From the NCBI RefSeq assembly GCF_025947305.1, contig NZ_CP110009.1, positions 248,001 to 312,000 on the forward strand: a stretch of DNA of 64,000 bases, read 5' to 3'. This document shows positions 28,596 through 37,384 of the stretch, piece by piece. How positions within the stretch are numbered: the stretch's first letter is position 1; the number at the start of each line of letters is the position of its first letter. This stretch comes from Flavobacterium sp. N3904 (GTDB taxonomy: Bacteria; Bacteroidota; Bacteroidia; Flavobacteriales; Flavobacteriaceae). A program made the position numbers and the translations under genes. Under the pieces are notes generated by a model. The model did not search any database, was not told the DNA's origin, and saw nothing but the letters and a program-made list of their open reading frames with translations.

Positions 28596-29852
28596 TTATA
28601 AATCAAATTGTTTTATTTTTCGATACAAAGTACGTTCTGAAATTCCCAATTCGTCAGCCGCAGCTTTGCGCTTTCCTTTGTTTTTTTCCAATGATTTTTT
28701 AATCATTTCTATTTCTCTTTGCTCCAAACGCAATATCTCTTCCTCTTCTATAGTTTCGGCAAGAAGATAATTGTTGTCTTGTTCTTCGTAATCCTGCTCC
28801 ATATTTTGAGTTGTGATCAGCGATGTTCCCGGATCTTCCTCAAAATCAATTTCGCTATCATTTTCTTTAGAACCGTATATTTTTTTGATGAGCGTTTTGT
28901 TGGTTTCCTGCACTTTGGAACTGCCATTTTGCATTAATTCTAATGTCAATTTTTTTAAATCATGCAAATCGCTTTTCATATCAAACAGCACTTTGTACAA
29001 AATTTCTCTTTCTGTATTAAAATCACTGTCGTTTTTGGTATCCTTAATAACTGATGGCAAGTTACTTCCTTCTGTTGGCAAGTAGGTTTGCAAAGTTGCA
29101 GCAGTAATATCTCTGTTGGTTTCTAAAACCGAAATTTGTTCGGCTACATTTCGCAATTGTCTGATGTTTCCGCTCCAACGAAATTTTTGCAATAATAAAA
29201 TAGCACTTTCGTCCAATTTTAAAGGAGGCATTTTATATTTGTTGGCGAAATCGGCTACAAACTTTCTAAACAACAAATGAATATCTTCCTTTCGATCGCG
29301 AAGTGGTGGCAAAGTAATATCAACCGTACTCAAACGATAATACAAATCTTCTCTGAATTTTCCTTTCTCAATTGCTTTAAACAAATTGACATTGGTTGCG
29401 GCTACAATTCGAACGTTTGTTTTTTGTACCTGAGAAGAACCTACTTTTATAAATTCGCCATTTTCCAGAACACGTAACAAACGAACCTGAGTCGTTAGCG
29501 GTAATTCTCCAACTTCGTCCAGAAAAATGGTTCCGCCGTCAGCCACTTCAAAATAGCCTTCACGGGTACTGGTTGCCCCTGTAAAAGCTCCCTTTTCATG
29601 ACCAAAAAGCTCGCTGTCTATTGTTCCTTCAGGAATGGCTCCGCAGTTTACAGCAATATATTTTCCGTGTTTCCTGTGCGAAAGAGCATGTATAATTCTA
29701 GGTATATTTTCTTTTCCCACACCACTTTCTCCTGCAACCAAAACCGAAATATCGGTTGGCGCAACCTGAATGGCTTTTTCTATGGCACGATTGAGCTTTG
29801 GATCATTTCCAATAATCTCAAAACGCTGTTTTATTGATTGTACTGTATCCAT
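28596..29852 (-). CDS. Sigma-54-dependent transcriptional activator (no receiver domain)
   Basis: 418 residues. AAA+ domain with Walker A GESGVGKE (41-48), sigma-54 contact motif GAFTGA (88-93), Walker B IFLDEVGE (Asp112, Glu113) and the arginine-finger region LYYRLSTVDITLPPLRDRKED. A C-terminal Fis-type helix-turn-helix ends GKRKAAADELGISERTLYRKIKQFDL. There is no N-terminal sensory domain, so activity must be set by partners or by level. It is the first gene upstream of lptE. Between the AAA+ and HTH parts lies an acidic linker of about 120 residues. Confidence 0.95.
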   Translation of the reverse strand: MDTVQSIKQRFEIIGNDPKLNRAIEKAIQVAPTDISVLVAGESGVGKENIPRIIHALSHRKHGKYIAVNCGAIPEGTIDSELFGHEKGAFTGATSTREGYFEVADGGTIFLDEVGELPLTTQVRLLRVLENGEFIKVGSSQVQKTNVRIVAATNVNLFKAIEKGKFREDLYYRLSTVDITLPPLRDRKEDIHLLFRKFVADFANKYKMPPLKLDESAILLLQKFRWSGNIRQLRNVAEQISVLETNRDITAATLQTYLPTEGSNLPSVIKDTKNDSDFNTEREILYKVLFDMKSDLHDLKKLTLELMQNGSSKVQETNKTLIKKIYGSKENDSEIDFEEDPGTSLITTQNMEQDYEEQDNNYLLAETIEEEEILRLEQREIEMIKKSLEKNKGKRKAAADELGISERTLYRKIKQFDL

Positions 29853-30027
29853 TTACTTTTTTATTTTTTTTTAGTTTAAGGTCCCAAGTTGCACAGCAAC
29901 CTTTAAATCTAAACTTTCCAACTTAATATATCTATTGAAATAAAAATATTCTGTTATTATGGCTTTGTCAGCGTCTCTTTTTGGACAGCTATTTTTTCTA
30001 CTTTGTGTTTTGGAAAATAAGTTCTAA

Positions 30028-30096
30028 TTAGATAGAAGTTGTTCCAAAAGCAATAATAAAAGTAATTAAAGCGATAAGTATATTTTTTTTCGACAT
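30028..30096 (-). CDS. Possible 22-residue hydrophobic peptide
   Basis: A short ORF, ATG at 30096, encoding MSKKNILIALITFIIAFGTT plus two residues and a stop. A basic start and a hydrophobic run resemble either a one-helix membrane peptide or a signal peptide whose mature part has been lost. It lies in the 297-base gap between the sigma-54 activator gene and the inverted-repeat unit. Too short for coding statistics; real translation is uncertain. Confidence 0.3.
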   Translation of the reverse strand: MSKKNILIALITFIIAFGTTSI

Positions 30097-30149
30097 AACA
30101 ATGATTTTATTTTTTTGAAATACTTTTTATTATTGATTAATATTCTTTC

Positions 30150-30179
30150 GCCACAAATTACACTAATTTCCACAAATTA
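30150..30179 (+). repeat. Left inverted repeat of the GxxExxY unit
   Basis: 30 bases, begins gccacaaattacactaattt and ends ccacaaatta, matching perfectly the reverse complement of 30555-30584. The decamer ccacaaatta occurs twice inside the repeat, giving it an internal direct repeat. Confidence 0.85.
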
Positions 30180-30183
30180 CTCT

Positions 30184-30555
30184 CTAGATTATCAATCGTT
30201 TATGAGTCAAAGATTTGTTTTGAAAATTAGCGATAATTCCAATTTGGGAATCTGCAAGCTTAATATAATTTAGAGCTTGAGCAATATGTTCATTACTAAT
30301 TTCTTTAACAGATTTGATTTCTAAAATTATTTCATCATAAACAATAAAATCGGCATAAAATTTATGAGGAAGAATATTTCCTTTATATTCAATAGAAAAT
30401 TCTTTTTCTCGTTCAAAAGGAATGTTGTTATTCTTGAACTCTATTTCTAATGCATCTTTATAAACTATTTCTAATAAGCCAGGTCCTAAAACCCGATGAA
30501 CTTCCATACAAATACCTACAATTGTATAATTTTCTTCTTGTTTGTAATACTCCAT
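30184..30555 (-). CDS. GxxExxY family protein (PD-(D/E)xK nuclease-like)
   Basis: 123 residues. The name-giving motif is G-L-L-E-I-V-Y at about residues 26-32 (VHRVLGPGLLEIVYKDAL). A nuclease-like core follows: ADFIVYDEIILEIKSVKEI, with Asp then E-x-K as in PD-(D/E)xK enzymes, and a final IGIIANFQNKSLTHKRLII. Family function is not established. This copy is bracketed by perfect 30-bp inverted repeats, with its ATG overlapping the right one by a base. This suggests that gene and repeats move together. Confidence 0.88.
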   Translation of the reverse strand: MEYYKQEENYTIVGICMEVHRVLGPGLLEIVYKDALEIEFKNNNIPFEREKEFSIEYKGNILPHKFYADFIVYDEIILEIKSVKEISNEHIAQALNYIKLADSQIGIIANFQNKSLTHKRLII

Positions 30556-30584
30556 AATTTGTGGAAATTAGTGTAATTTGTGGC
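30555..30584 (-). repeat. Right inverted repeat of the GxxExxY unit
   Basis: Reverse complement of 30150-30179 over all 30 bases. It covers the start-codon edge of the GxxExxY gene and ends 6 bases before the miaB stop codon. Confidence 0.85.
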
Positions 30585-30590
30585 TAAAAT

Positions 30591-32036
30591 TTAATTCATG
30601 TCTGAGTAACCAATCGCTTCTCCTTTGAGAGTTCCCGAGGTACAAGAATTAATTCTCACATTTACAAAATCTCCAATTTTATAATTCTCCTTTGGAAAAA
30701 CTACCGTAATGCTCTGTGAATTTCTTCCCGAAAACTCTTCAGTCGATTTCTTGGAAACTTTCTCTACCAAAACTTCTACTATTTTTCCAATGAATTCCTC
30801 AGAGCGCAACCAAGCATGTTTTTGTTGTAAATCGACAATCTCTTGCAATCTTCTTGCTTTGGTAGTTTCTGGAACATCATCTTCCATTTTTCTTCCAGCC
30901 AAAGTTCCTGGACGTTCAGAATAGCTGTACATATAACCAAAATTATATTTTACATATTCCATCAAACTCAAAGTGTCTTTATGATCCTCTTCTGTTTCTG
31001 TCGGAAATCCAGAAATCATATCTTGTGAGATGGCTCCGTCAGGAATAATACAACGAATTTTATCAATCAAAGTCATATATTCTTCACGAGTATGCAAACG
31101 ATTCATTTCCTTCAAAATGCGATTGCTGCCCGATTGTACTGGTAAGTGAATGTGTTTGCAAATGTTTGGGTATTTGGCAATCACATGCAAAATACTTTCG
31201 TGCATATCCTGCGGATTCGAAGTTGAAAAACGAATACGCATCTTTGGAAAACCAACCGCTACCATTTCCAGTAATTGATCAAAATCTACTGCTGTTGCTT
31301 TTTGCATTTCACTTGCATCGGCAAAATCCTTTTTCAAACCACCACCGTACCACAAATAACTATCTACGTTCTGACCTAGAAGAGTAATTTCCTTAAAACC
31401 TTTGCTCCACAAATCCTGAATTTCGTTCATGATACTTTGTGGTTCACGACTGCGCTCACGCCCGCGGGTAAAAGGCACCACGCAAAACGTGCACATATTG
31501 TCGCAACCACGAGTGATAGAAACGAGTGCTGTAATTCCGTTACTCATTAATCGCACGGGAGATATATCTCCATAAGTTTCGTCTTTCGACAAAATCACGT
31601 TGATGGCATCACGGCCTTCTTCGACTTCACTCAACAAATTGGGCAAATCTTTGTATGCATCGGGACCCACAACAAGGTCTACAATTTTTTCTTCTTCCAG
31701 GAACTGACTTTTCAAACGCTCAGCCATACAGCCCAGAACGCCTACTTTCATTTTTGGATTAATGCGTTTTACAGCGTTGTATTTCTCCAGACGTTTACGT
31801 ATCGTTTGTTCAGCTTTGTTGCGAATGGAACAGGTGTTTACCAAAACCAAATCGGCTTCTTCCAAAACCGAAGTGGTATTGTAACCGCCATCAGACAAAA
31901 TAGAAGCCACAATTTCGCTGTCCGAAAAATTCATAGCACATCCGTAACTTTCTATAAAAAGTTTTTTGGTATTTTCTGGTTTATGCTCCAGAACAAGGCT
32001 ATTTCCTTGTTTGCTCTCTTCAATTATCTTTTCCAT
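30591..32036 (-). CDS. miaB: tRNA-2-methylthio-N6-dimethylallyladenosine synthase MiaB
   Basis: 481 residues. An N-terminal UPF0004 domain with the auxiliary [4Fe-4S] cysteines (ESYGCAMNFSDSE with Cys33, NTCSIRNKAEQ, GVLGCMAERL), the radical SAM motif CDNMCTFC in SITRGCDNMCTFCVVPFTRGRERSR, and a C-terminal TRAM domain (EEFSGRNSQSITVVFPKENYKIGDFVNVRI). Adds the methylthio group to i6A37 in tRNAs reading U-starting codons. Upstream of the sigma-54 activator/lptE block, from which it is separated by the GxxExxY unit. Confidence 0.97.
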   Translation of the reverse strand: MEKIIEESKQGNSLVLEHKPENTKKLFIESYGCAMNFSDSEIVASILSDGGYNTTSVLEEADLVLVNTCSIRNKAEQTIRKRLEKYNAVKRINPKMKVGVLGCMAERLKSQFLEEEKIVDLVVGPDAYKDLPNLLSEVEEGRDAINVILSKDETYGDISPVRLMSNGITALVSITRGCDNMCTFCVVPFTRGRERSREPQSIMNEIQDLWSKGFKEITLLGQNVDSYLWYGGGLKKDFADASEMQKATAVDFDQLLEMVAVGFPKMRIRFSTSNPQDMHESILHVIAKYPNICKHIHLPVQSGSNRILKEMNRLHTREEYMTLIDKIRCIIPDGAISQDMISGFPTETEEDHKDTLSLMEYVKYNFGYMYSYSERPGTLAGRKMEDDVPETTKARRLQEIVDLQQKHAWLRSEEFIGKIVEVLVEKVSKKSTEEFSGRNSQSITVVFPKENYKIGDFVNVRINSCTSGTLKGEAIGYSDMN

Positions 32037-32147
32037 TGGGTATTTTCAAAGCGCAAAGATAATGCAAATAGAGCAAATATGACAAGATGTCAGCCTAAGA
32101 ATTAACAACTTTTTATAGGTTGCAAAAGCTGTTGAAAATGAGTTAAA

Positions 32148-32960
32148 TTAATACCGTTGGTTTAACATCAAACTCACTTTATAATAAAGATTAGGAAATT
32201 GTTTTTTGAATTCCTGTGGGGTTTCAAAAAAATTTTCCAGTATTACCGCAAGAAATTCAAACTGATTCGTAAAAGCGTAAATTCTAAAATAGTTGGATTG
32301 TATTAACTGTTCTCGCACCTTAGGCACACTTACTTCGTCATTTATTTCATTATACATTCTGGAAAACAAAGTCGCACTGGTATCATTACTTTGCAATCCC
32401 TGATGATGCAATACATGTGCAAATTCATGTATTCCAAGATTTAGATTATCGTTGGTCACATCATACCCCTTCAGGAAATCTTCCCAAGAAAAAACTACTG
32501 CTTTTGCCATCGGATTAAATTCTCCTTTATGATATTGCTTTGAAATATTCGAATAATAAACTGACGGGTAAATAATAATTTTATCAAAAACGTTGCAAAG
32601 ATACTTTCGCATACCGAAAGACAACATAGTAATCGTTGCAGCAACATGCACTTTTACCTCTTCGGTAATTATAAAATTATTTCGGCTTACAAACTCATAC
32701 TCATCGATAAAACGAGCAATGCGATGTTGAAAATAAATCTTTTTTTTATCTGACAAATTGGTATAAAATGCAAATTCGTTATTTAGAAAATCTATTGCAT
32801 CTGAACTTAATGGTTTTGGAAAGGGGCAAAAATGGACAAAAAATGGTCTTTCAAAAAGTAAAACAAAACAATATTCCAGAAACTTAAAAATTATACGAAT
32901 GAAGAGACCAACAACCAGGAGAAAAACAATACAAGTAAAGACAATAGCAATGTTCTCCAT
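32148..32960 (-). CDS. MtfA-like zinc-dependent peptidase
   Basis: 270 residues. One N-terminal transmembrane helix (IAIVFTCIVFLLVVGLFIRIIF), then a cytoplasmic or peripheral metallopeptidase domain with HEFAH (in NLGIHEFAHVLHHQG) and the downstream Glu in NQFEFLAVILENFFETPQEF as third zinc ligand. This matches the M90/MtfA (DUF980) fold, whose E. coli member acts on Mlc. The substrate here is unknown. No operon partner: miaB is 111 bases downstream and tRNA-Arg upstream. Confidence 0.85.
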   Translation of the reverse strand: MENIAIVFTCIVFLLVVGLFIRIIFKFLEYCFVLLFERPFFVHFCPFPKPLSSDAIDFLNNEFAFYTNLSDKKKIYFQHRIARFIDEYEFVSRNNFIITEEVKVHVAATITMLSFGMRKYLCNVFDKIIIYPSVYYSNISKQYHKGEFNPMAKAVVFSWEDFLKGYDVTNDNLNLGIHEFAHVLHHQGLQSNDTSATLFSRMYNEINDEVSVPKVREQLIQSNYFRIYAFTNQFEFLAVILENFFETPQEFKKQFPNLYYKVSLMLNQRY

Positions 32961-33034
32961 AAATATTTTAAGTCAGTTTTGGTTATTAAAATAAAAAGCA
33001 AAACTGTAAATAATTACAATTTTGCTTGTATTTG

Positions 33035-33108
33035 TGACCACGGCAGGGTTCGAACCTGCAACCCTCAGAGTCGAAATCTGATATTCTATCCAGTTGAACT
33101 ACGCAGTC
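33035..33108 (-). tRNA. tRNA-Arg (anticodon TCG)
   Basis: A 74-nt cloverleaf on the reverse strand. Acceptor GACTGCG with CGTGGTC (two G-U pairs), D stem GTTC/GAAT, anticodon stem TCAGA/TCTGA around TTTCGAC, giving anticodon TCG, and T stem GCAGG/CCTGC around TTCGAAC. Discriminator base A. The CCA end is not encoded. Confidence 0.93.
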
Positions 33109-33116
33109 GGTTTAAA

Positions 33117-33152
33117 TTTCTGATTTTACAACTTAGATTTTAAAATCAGAAA
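33117..33152 (-). terminator. Probable terminator of the yqeY-like gene
   Basis: A perfect 12-bp inverted repeat, tttctgatttta with taaaatcagaaa, and a 12-base loop just past the stop codon at 33163 and before the tRNA. U-run is short, so strength is moderate. Confidence 0.5.
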
Positions 33153-33162
33153 TCTATATAAT

Positions 33163-33612
33163 TTAAGTCAATAATTTCTTAACGATGGTAGAAATCGTTT
33201 TTCCTTCGGCAGTTCCGCCAAGTTGAGCTGATGCCAATCCCATTACTTTACCCATAGATGCAATTCCTGACGCTCCTGTTTCAGCTATGATCTTTGCAAT
33301 AATTGCTTCCACTTCAGCTTCGCTTAATTGTGCCGGCAAGAATTTTTCGATTACGGCTATTTGAGCCAATTCTGGTTCGGCCAAATCCAAACGATTTTGT
33401 TCGGTAAAAATTCTAGCACTTTCCTTGCGGGTTTTAACCAATTTTTGAAGCAATTTTACTTCATCATCAGCAGAAATTTCTTCTTTAGACCCTGAAGCTG
33501 TCTGCGCTAATAAAATCTCAGATTTGATAGCTCTTAATGCTTCTAATGCTACTGTATCTTTGGCTCTCATGGCGGTTTTGATGTCGTCCATGATTTGTAT
33601 TGATAAACTCAT
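33163..33612 (-). CDS. GatB/YqeY domain protein
   Basis: 149 residues. Full-length YqeY: MSLSIQIMDDIKTAMRAKDTVALEALRAIKSEILLAQT, then VIEKFLPAQLSEAEVEAII and GASGIASMGKVMGLASAQLGGTAEGKTISTIVKKLL. It is homologous to the tail domain of GatB, which binds tRNA during transamidation, but stand-alone copies have no proven reaction. It lies downstream of ftsZ on the same strand, separated by a terminator and a 338-base gap. Confidence 0.92.
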   Translation of the reverse strand: MSLSIQIMDDIKTAMRAKDTVALEALRAIKSEILLAQTASGSKEEISADDEVKLLQKLVKTRKESARIFTEQNRLDLAEPELAQIAVIEKFLPAQLSEAEVEAIIAKIIAETGASGIASMGKVMGLASAQLGGTAEGKTISTIVKKLLT

Positions 33613-33652
33613 AATATATTTTATATTTTTAAATTCTTGATTTACGGTTCTA

Positions 33653-33680
33653 ACTGCAGACCGAATACTGCAGACTGAAT
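33653..33680 (+). repeat. Two tandem 14-bp units
   Basis: actgcagaccgaat is followed directly by actgcagactgaat, one mismatch. Short, and probably of no function. Confidence 0.6.
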
Positions 33681-33820
33681 GCTTTAAAAACTGCCCCAGA
33701 TGGAAATGAAAAGCCTTTTTGGGAGGAACTCTATTTTTTCTTGAACTGGAAAAGCGACTAAAAGAAGCTTTTTCTTGTTCTTAGAAAAAAAGAGTTGCAA
33801 CAAAAAGCTTGAAATGTACA

Positions 33821-33838
33821 GCTGGATTAGGCTCGACA
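33821..33838 (+). repeat. Candidate intergenic repeat core (copy 2)
   Basis: gctggattaggctcgaca resembles gcggatagcccgacc at 4446 and the reverse-strand gcgaatagccggac at 63768. Similarity is partial. Confidence 0.3.
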
Positions 33839-33890
33839 AATTTAGAAAATTTTACTCGCATTAACAACTACGTTATAAAGCATTCATTAC

Positions 33891-33930
33891 AAAAAAATAA
33901 CCCGAAAATAAAATTGAATTTTCGGGTTAT
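33891..33930 (-). terminator. Terminator of ftsZ
   Basis: A perfect 13-bp inverted repeat, ataacccgaaaat with attttcgggttat, and an 8-base loop, 20 bases past the ftsZ stop, with a seven-A run on the left giving a U-tract in leftward RNA. It closes the dcw cluster. Confidence 0.85.
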
Positions 33931-33950
33931 CTCAAACTGTTTTGAGTTAG

Positions 33951-35894
33951 TTAATCTACATTGTCATGTAAATACGAATTGTTAGAACGCAATTGCAAAT
34001 CATTGTTACTGTCTGTCCCAACAGATATTCTTGAATTTGAATTATTGGCTTGTGAACTGTTTAGATCGATACCAAACCTTTTGTAAGCAGGCTCTCTTTC
34101 TAATTCATCGACTTTTGAAATACTGTCATGAAATTTATAATTGAAATCTTTTAGTTTTCTTCTTCTTTCTTCGGCTCTAAAACGCAAGGTTTCTTCTATT
34201 GTCATATCAATCGGAGAATTGTTTGCCAGAACTGGAGTTTCAATAACCGGTTCTGTAACTTGCTTCATTGTGATGTTCATTTCTGCAGAAACCACTTCCT
34301 CTGTAGCTTTGGCAGCAGGCTTACACTCCAATAAATCACCTTCGGCTTCCATATATTCTTCCAGAGAATATTTGATTATTCCATTCTCAGACAATTCTGT
34401 CACAGGGACAAACTGAACGGGTTGCACTACTTTAATTTCTTTGGTTTCGTTTGTCAATTCAAACAAAAAATTCGGTTCTTCTACTGCATGAGCTGGTGTC
34501 GCTTTTTGCAAAGGCAAGTCGAAAGAGAATGTGGTTTGCTCTTGTTTTTCTTCAAAACGAATTGGCTCTGACTGCACTTCTCTAACTTGCTGAATTACTG
34601 GATTTGTAACCACAAAATCAATCTCTTTCATTGGAGAAACAATTTCGAATGTTACGTCTAGATTTTTAATAAATTCAGACATTCCTATTAATTCATCTTC
34701 GTTTATAGAAGAAATCACTGGTTCTGGAATGGCTATATCTTCGATTAAATCGAAAACGATTCTTTCGGTATTATTGGTTATTGGCGCTTCAATATTTAGA
34801 TTAAAACCAGCAACGGTATTTTTAGACAAATCAAACACATTTTTTTGGTCTTCTCCTAATGTGTGGATGATTTTTTTAGGCTCAACATTTACAATTTCAT
34901 TTTGTTGTTCTACATCAAAACCAGTAGCGATGATGGTAATTCCAACAGCATCACCCAGAGTTTCGTCTTCACCAACTCCCATGATGATGTTAGCATTTGA
35001 ACCGGCTTCAGACTGAATGTGCTCATTGATTTCAGCAATTTCATCAATTGTGATTTCATTAGAACCCGAAACTATAAGCAACAATACGTTTTTGGCACCC
35101 GTAATTTTATTATCATTTAAAAGCGGAGAGTCCAATGCAGCAATAATCCCTTCTTTGGCTCTGTTTTCGCCAGAAGATACAGAAGATCCCATAATAGCAG
35201 TTCCGCTATTATACAATACCGTTTTGGCATCTCGTAAATCGATATTTTGAGTATAGTGATGTGTTATTACTTCGGCAATTCCTCTTGAGGCTGTTGCCAA
35301 AACTTCATCTGCTTTTGAAAATCCAGCTTTAAATCCTAGATTTCCATACACTTCTCTTAATTTATTATTGTTAATTACGATTAATGAATCTACTTGCTTG
35401 CGCAATTTTTCGATTCCGATAAGCGCTTGCTCTTGACGTACTTTCCCTTCAAACAAGAATGGCAAAGTTACGATTCCAACCGTTAGAATATCTCTTTCTT
35501 TGGCCAATTGAGCAATAACTGGCGCAGCACCTGTACCTGTTCCTCCTCCCATTCCGGCAGTAATAAAAACCATTTTGGTATTGCGATCGAGCATTTTTTC
35601 AATCTCGGCAATGCTTTCAATAGCAGATTGGTGACCTACATCTGGATTTGCTCCAGCCCCAAGTCCTTCTGTTAAATTTACGCCTAATTGAATTTTGTTG
35701 GGCACAGCACTATTATCAAGTGCTTGTGAATCGGTATTACAGACGATGAAATCAACGCCTTTAATCCCTTGTTTAAACATGTGATTTATGGCGTTACTAC
35801 CGCCTCCACCTACTCCAATTACTTTGATTACATTTGATTGATTTTTTGGTAAATCAAATGAAATACTTCCAAATTCTGAATTGCTTGGCATCAT
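33951..35894 (-). CDS. ftsZ: Cell division protein FtsZ
   Basis: 647 residues. GTPase domain with GVGGGGSNAINHM, the tubulin signature GGGTGTG (TAGMGGGTGTGAAPVIA) and T7 loop region complete by about residue 330. The tail of about 310 residues is far longer than in E. coli (total 383). It is acidic and Val/Glu-rich, and ends in a basic segment (EERRRKLKDFNYKFHDSIS, then EREPAYKRFGIDL) that probably holds the FtsA-binding site. Forms the Z ring. Last gene of the cluster; 92 bases after ftsA. Confidence 0.97.
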   Translation of the reverse strand: MMPSNSEFGSISFDLPKNQSNVIKVIGVGGGGSNAINHMFKQGIKGVDFIVCNTDSQALDNSAVPNKIQLGVNLTEGLGAGANPDVGHQSAIESIAEIEKMLDRNTKMVFITAGMGGGTGTGAAPVIAQLAKERDILTVGIVTLPFLFEGKVRQEQALIGIEKLRKQVDSLIVINNNKLREVYGNLGFKAGFSKADEVLATASRGIAEVITHHYTQNIDLRDAKTVLYNSGTAIMGSSVSSGENRAKEGIIAALDSPLLNDNKITGAKNVLLLIVSGSNEITIDEIAEINEHIQSEAGSNANIIMGVGEDETLGDAVGITIIATGFDVEQQNEIVNVEPKKIIHTLGEDQKNVFDLSKNTVAGFNLNIEAPITNNTERIVFDLIEDIAIPEPVISSINEDELIGMSEFIKNLDVTFEIVSPMKEIDFVVTNPVIQQVREVQSEPIRFEEKQEQTTFSFDLPLQKATPAHAVEEPNFLFELTNETKEIKVVQPVQFVPVTELSENGIIKYSLEEYMEAEGDLLECKPAAKATEEVVSAEMNITMKQVTEPVIETPVLANNSPIDMTIEETLRFRAEERRRKLKDFNYKFHDSISKVDELEREPAYKRFGIDLNSSQANNSNSRISVGTDSNNDLQLRSNNSYLHDNVD

Positions 35895-35986
35895 ATGGGG
35901 TTTTAATTTTTTATTAACTTTATCATTAACTACTCTTGGCTTGGGGCAAAAAGGAGATCCGACAATTTATTATATTCTTATTTTAA

Positions 35987-37378
35987 TTATTCTGCGTTAT
36001 CCAAAAAATCTTTAATCTTATCCACATATTTATCAAAAAAGGATCTTCTTATTTTATTTTCTGTAGACTCTTCTTTAACCGTTTCTTCTTGAAACACTTT
36101 TTCAGGTTCTACATAAACATTTTCTTTTATTTCAACTTTTGTTTCAACTACTGGTTCTCTAAAATAAGTAACTTTTTCAGGAACAACTGTAGCTTGCATT
36201 TTTATTGCACTTTGAGTATTATTTTGAATACTGTTCATAACCAATCCTACAGCTGTAGCATACAATGGACTTGATATTTCCTCATCTGAATTACCAGCCA
36301 AATGCTCATTTGGATAACCAATTCGAGTATCCATTCCAGTAATGTATTCTACTAATTGTTTGATGTGCTTCAATTGGGCACCACCACCTGTAAGTACAAT
36401 TCCAGCGATTAATTTTTTTCGAGGATCTTCATGACCATAGGCCCTTACCTCTGTAAAAACTTGTTCAATAATTTCAACAACTCTCGCATTAATTATTTTT
36501 GAAAGATTTTTTAACGAAATCTCTTTAGGTTCTCTTCCTCTTAATCCCGGTATAGAAACAATCTCATTGTCTTTATTTTCTCCTGGCCAAGCAGAACCAA
36601 ATTTCACTTTCAGCAATTCAGCTTGTTTTTCAATTATAGAACATCCTTCTTTTATATCATCTGTAATAACATTTCCTCCAAAAGGAATTACTGCAGTATG
36701 ACGAATAATTCCATCCTTAAAAATGGCCAAATCGGTTGTTCCTCCTCCAATATCTATAAGAGCAACACCAGCTTCTTTTTCTTCCTGACTTAAAACAGCA
36801 TCTGAAGAAGCCAATGGTTCTAATGTTAATCCCGATAATTCAATACCTGAACTTTGAATACATCTACCCACATTTCTGATAGATGAAGCTTGTCCGACAA
36901 CAACATGAAAACTGCTTTCGAGTCTTCCACCATACATTCCGATCGGTTCTTTGATATCCGATTGTCCGTCAATTTTGAATTCTTGCGGCAATACATGAAT
37001 AATCTCTTCTCCTGGCAACATGGCCAATTTATGAACCTGATTGATTAATAAATCGATATCGCTTCCACCGATTACTTCTTCCGGATTACTTCTACTGATA
37101 TAATCACTATGTTGGATACTTCTGATATGCTGACCAGCAATTCCAACAACAACGTCCTTTATTTTATAACCCGAATTATTTTCGGCCTCCAGTATCGCTT
37201 GTTGAATAGACTGAATGGTTTGTGTAATATTATTTACGACACCTCTGGCAACACCAAGGCTTTTGGATTTACCAACACCCAAGATTTCCAGTTTACCGTA
37301 TTCATTCTTTTTGCCTATCATGGCAACAATTTTTGTTGTCCCAATATCTAGACCTACTGCAATATTTTCTTTTTCCAT
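35987..37378 (-). CDS. ftsA: Cell division protein FtsA
   Basis: 463 residues. Actin-like ATPase fold: AVGLDIGTTKIVAMIG, ALIDIGGGTTDLAIF and IVLTGGGAQLKHI. The inserted 1C subdomain lies in the segment from about residue 85. The tail ends with a probable amphipathic membrane helix (RRSFFDKYVDKIKDFLDNAE). Anchors FtsZ filaments to the membrane and recruits later divisome proteins. Between ftsQ (6-base gap) and ftsZ. Confidence 0.97.
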   Translation of the reverse strand: MEKENIAVGLDIGTTKIVAMIGKKNEYGKLEILGVGKSKSLGVARGVVNNITQTIQSIQQAILEAENNSGYKIKDVVVGIAGQHIRSIQHSDYISRSNPEEVIGGSDIDLLINQVHKLAMLPGEEIIHVLPQEFKIDGQSDIKEPIGMYGGRLESSFHVVVGQASSIRNVGRCIQSSGIELSGLTLEPLASSDAVLSQEEKEAGVALIDIGGGTTDLAIFKDGIIRHTAVIPFGGNVITDDIKEGCSIIEKQAELLKVKFGSAWPGENKDNEIVSIPGLRGREPKEISLKNLSKIINARVVEIIEQVFTEVRAYGHEDPRKKLIAGIVLTGGGAQLKHIKQLVEYITGMDTRIGYPNEHLAGNSDEEISSPLYATAVGLVMNSIQNNTQSAIKMQATVVPEKVTYFREPVVETKVEIKENVYVEPEKVFQEETVKEESTENKIRRSFFDKYVDKIKDFLDNAE

Positions 37379-37384
37379 TATCTA

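Larger units (their letters stand above)
30150..30584. mobile_element. 435-bp unit: GxxExxY gene bounded by perfect inverted repeats
   Basis: The unit is defined by a perfect 30-bp inverted repeat (30150-30179 and 30555-30584) with a single gene filling the space between. The gene's start codon touches the right repeat. The unit abuts the miaB stop codon (6 bases away) and lies inside a gene block (miaB, sigma-54 activator, lptE, secG) that otherwise runs in one direction. I see no clear target duplication. No transposase is encoded, so movement would need help in trans or an activity of the GxxExxY protein itself. Confidence 0.6.
33613..33950. other. Intergenic region between yqeY and ftsZ, repeat-like
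   Basis: 338 bases without a gene. It contains a 14-bp tandem pair (33653-33680), a core resembling the 4446 repeat (33821-33838), short complementary runs of agcttttt/aaaaagct, and the ftsZ terminator (33891-33930). The sequence looks like a decayed repetitive element rather than a broken gene. Confidence 0.45.

Noticed and set aside
33613-33950. Possible broken gene between yqeY and ftsZ
   Set aside because: No frame of useful length or recognisable protein segment in any of six frames; the pattern is that of short repeats.
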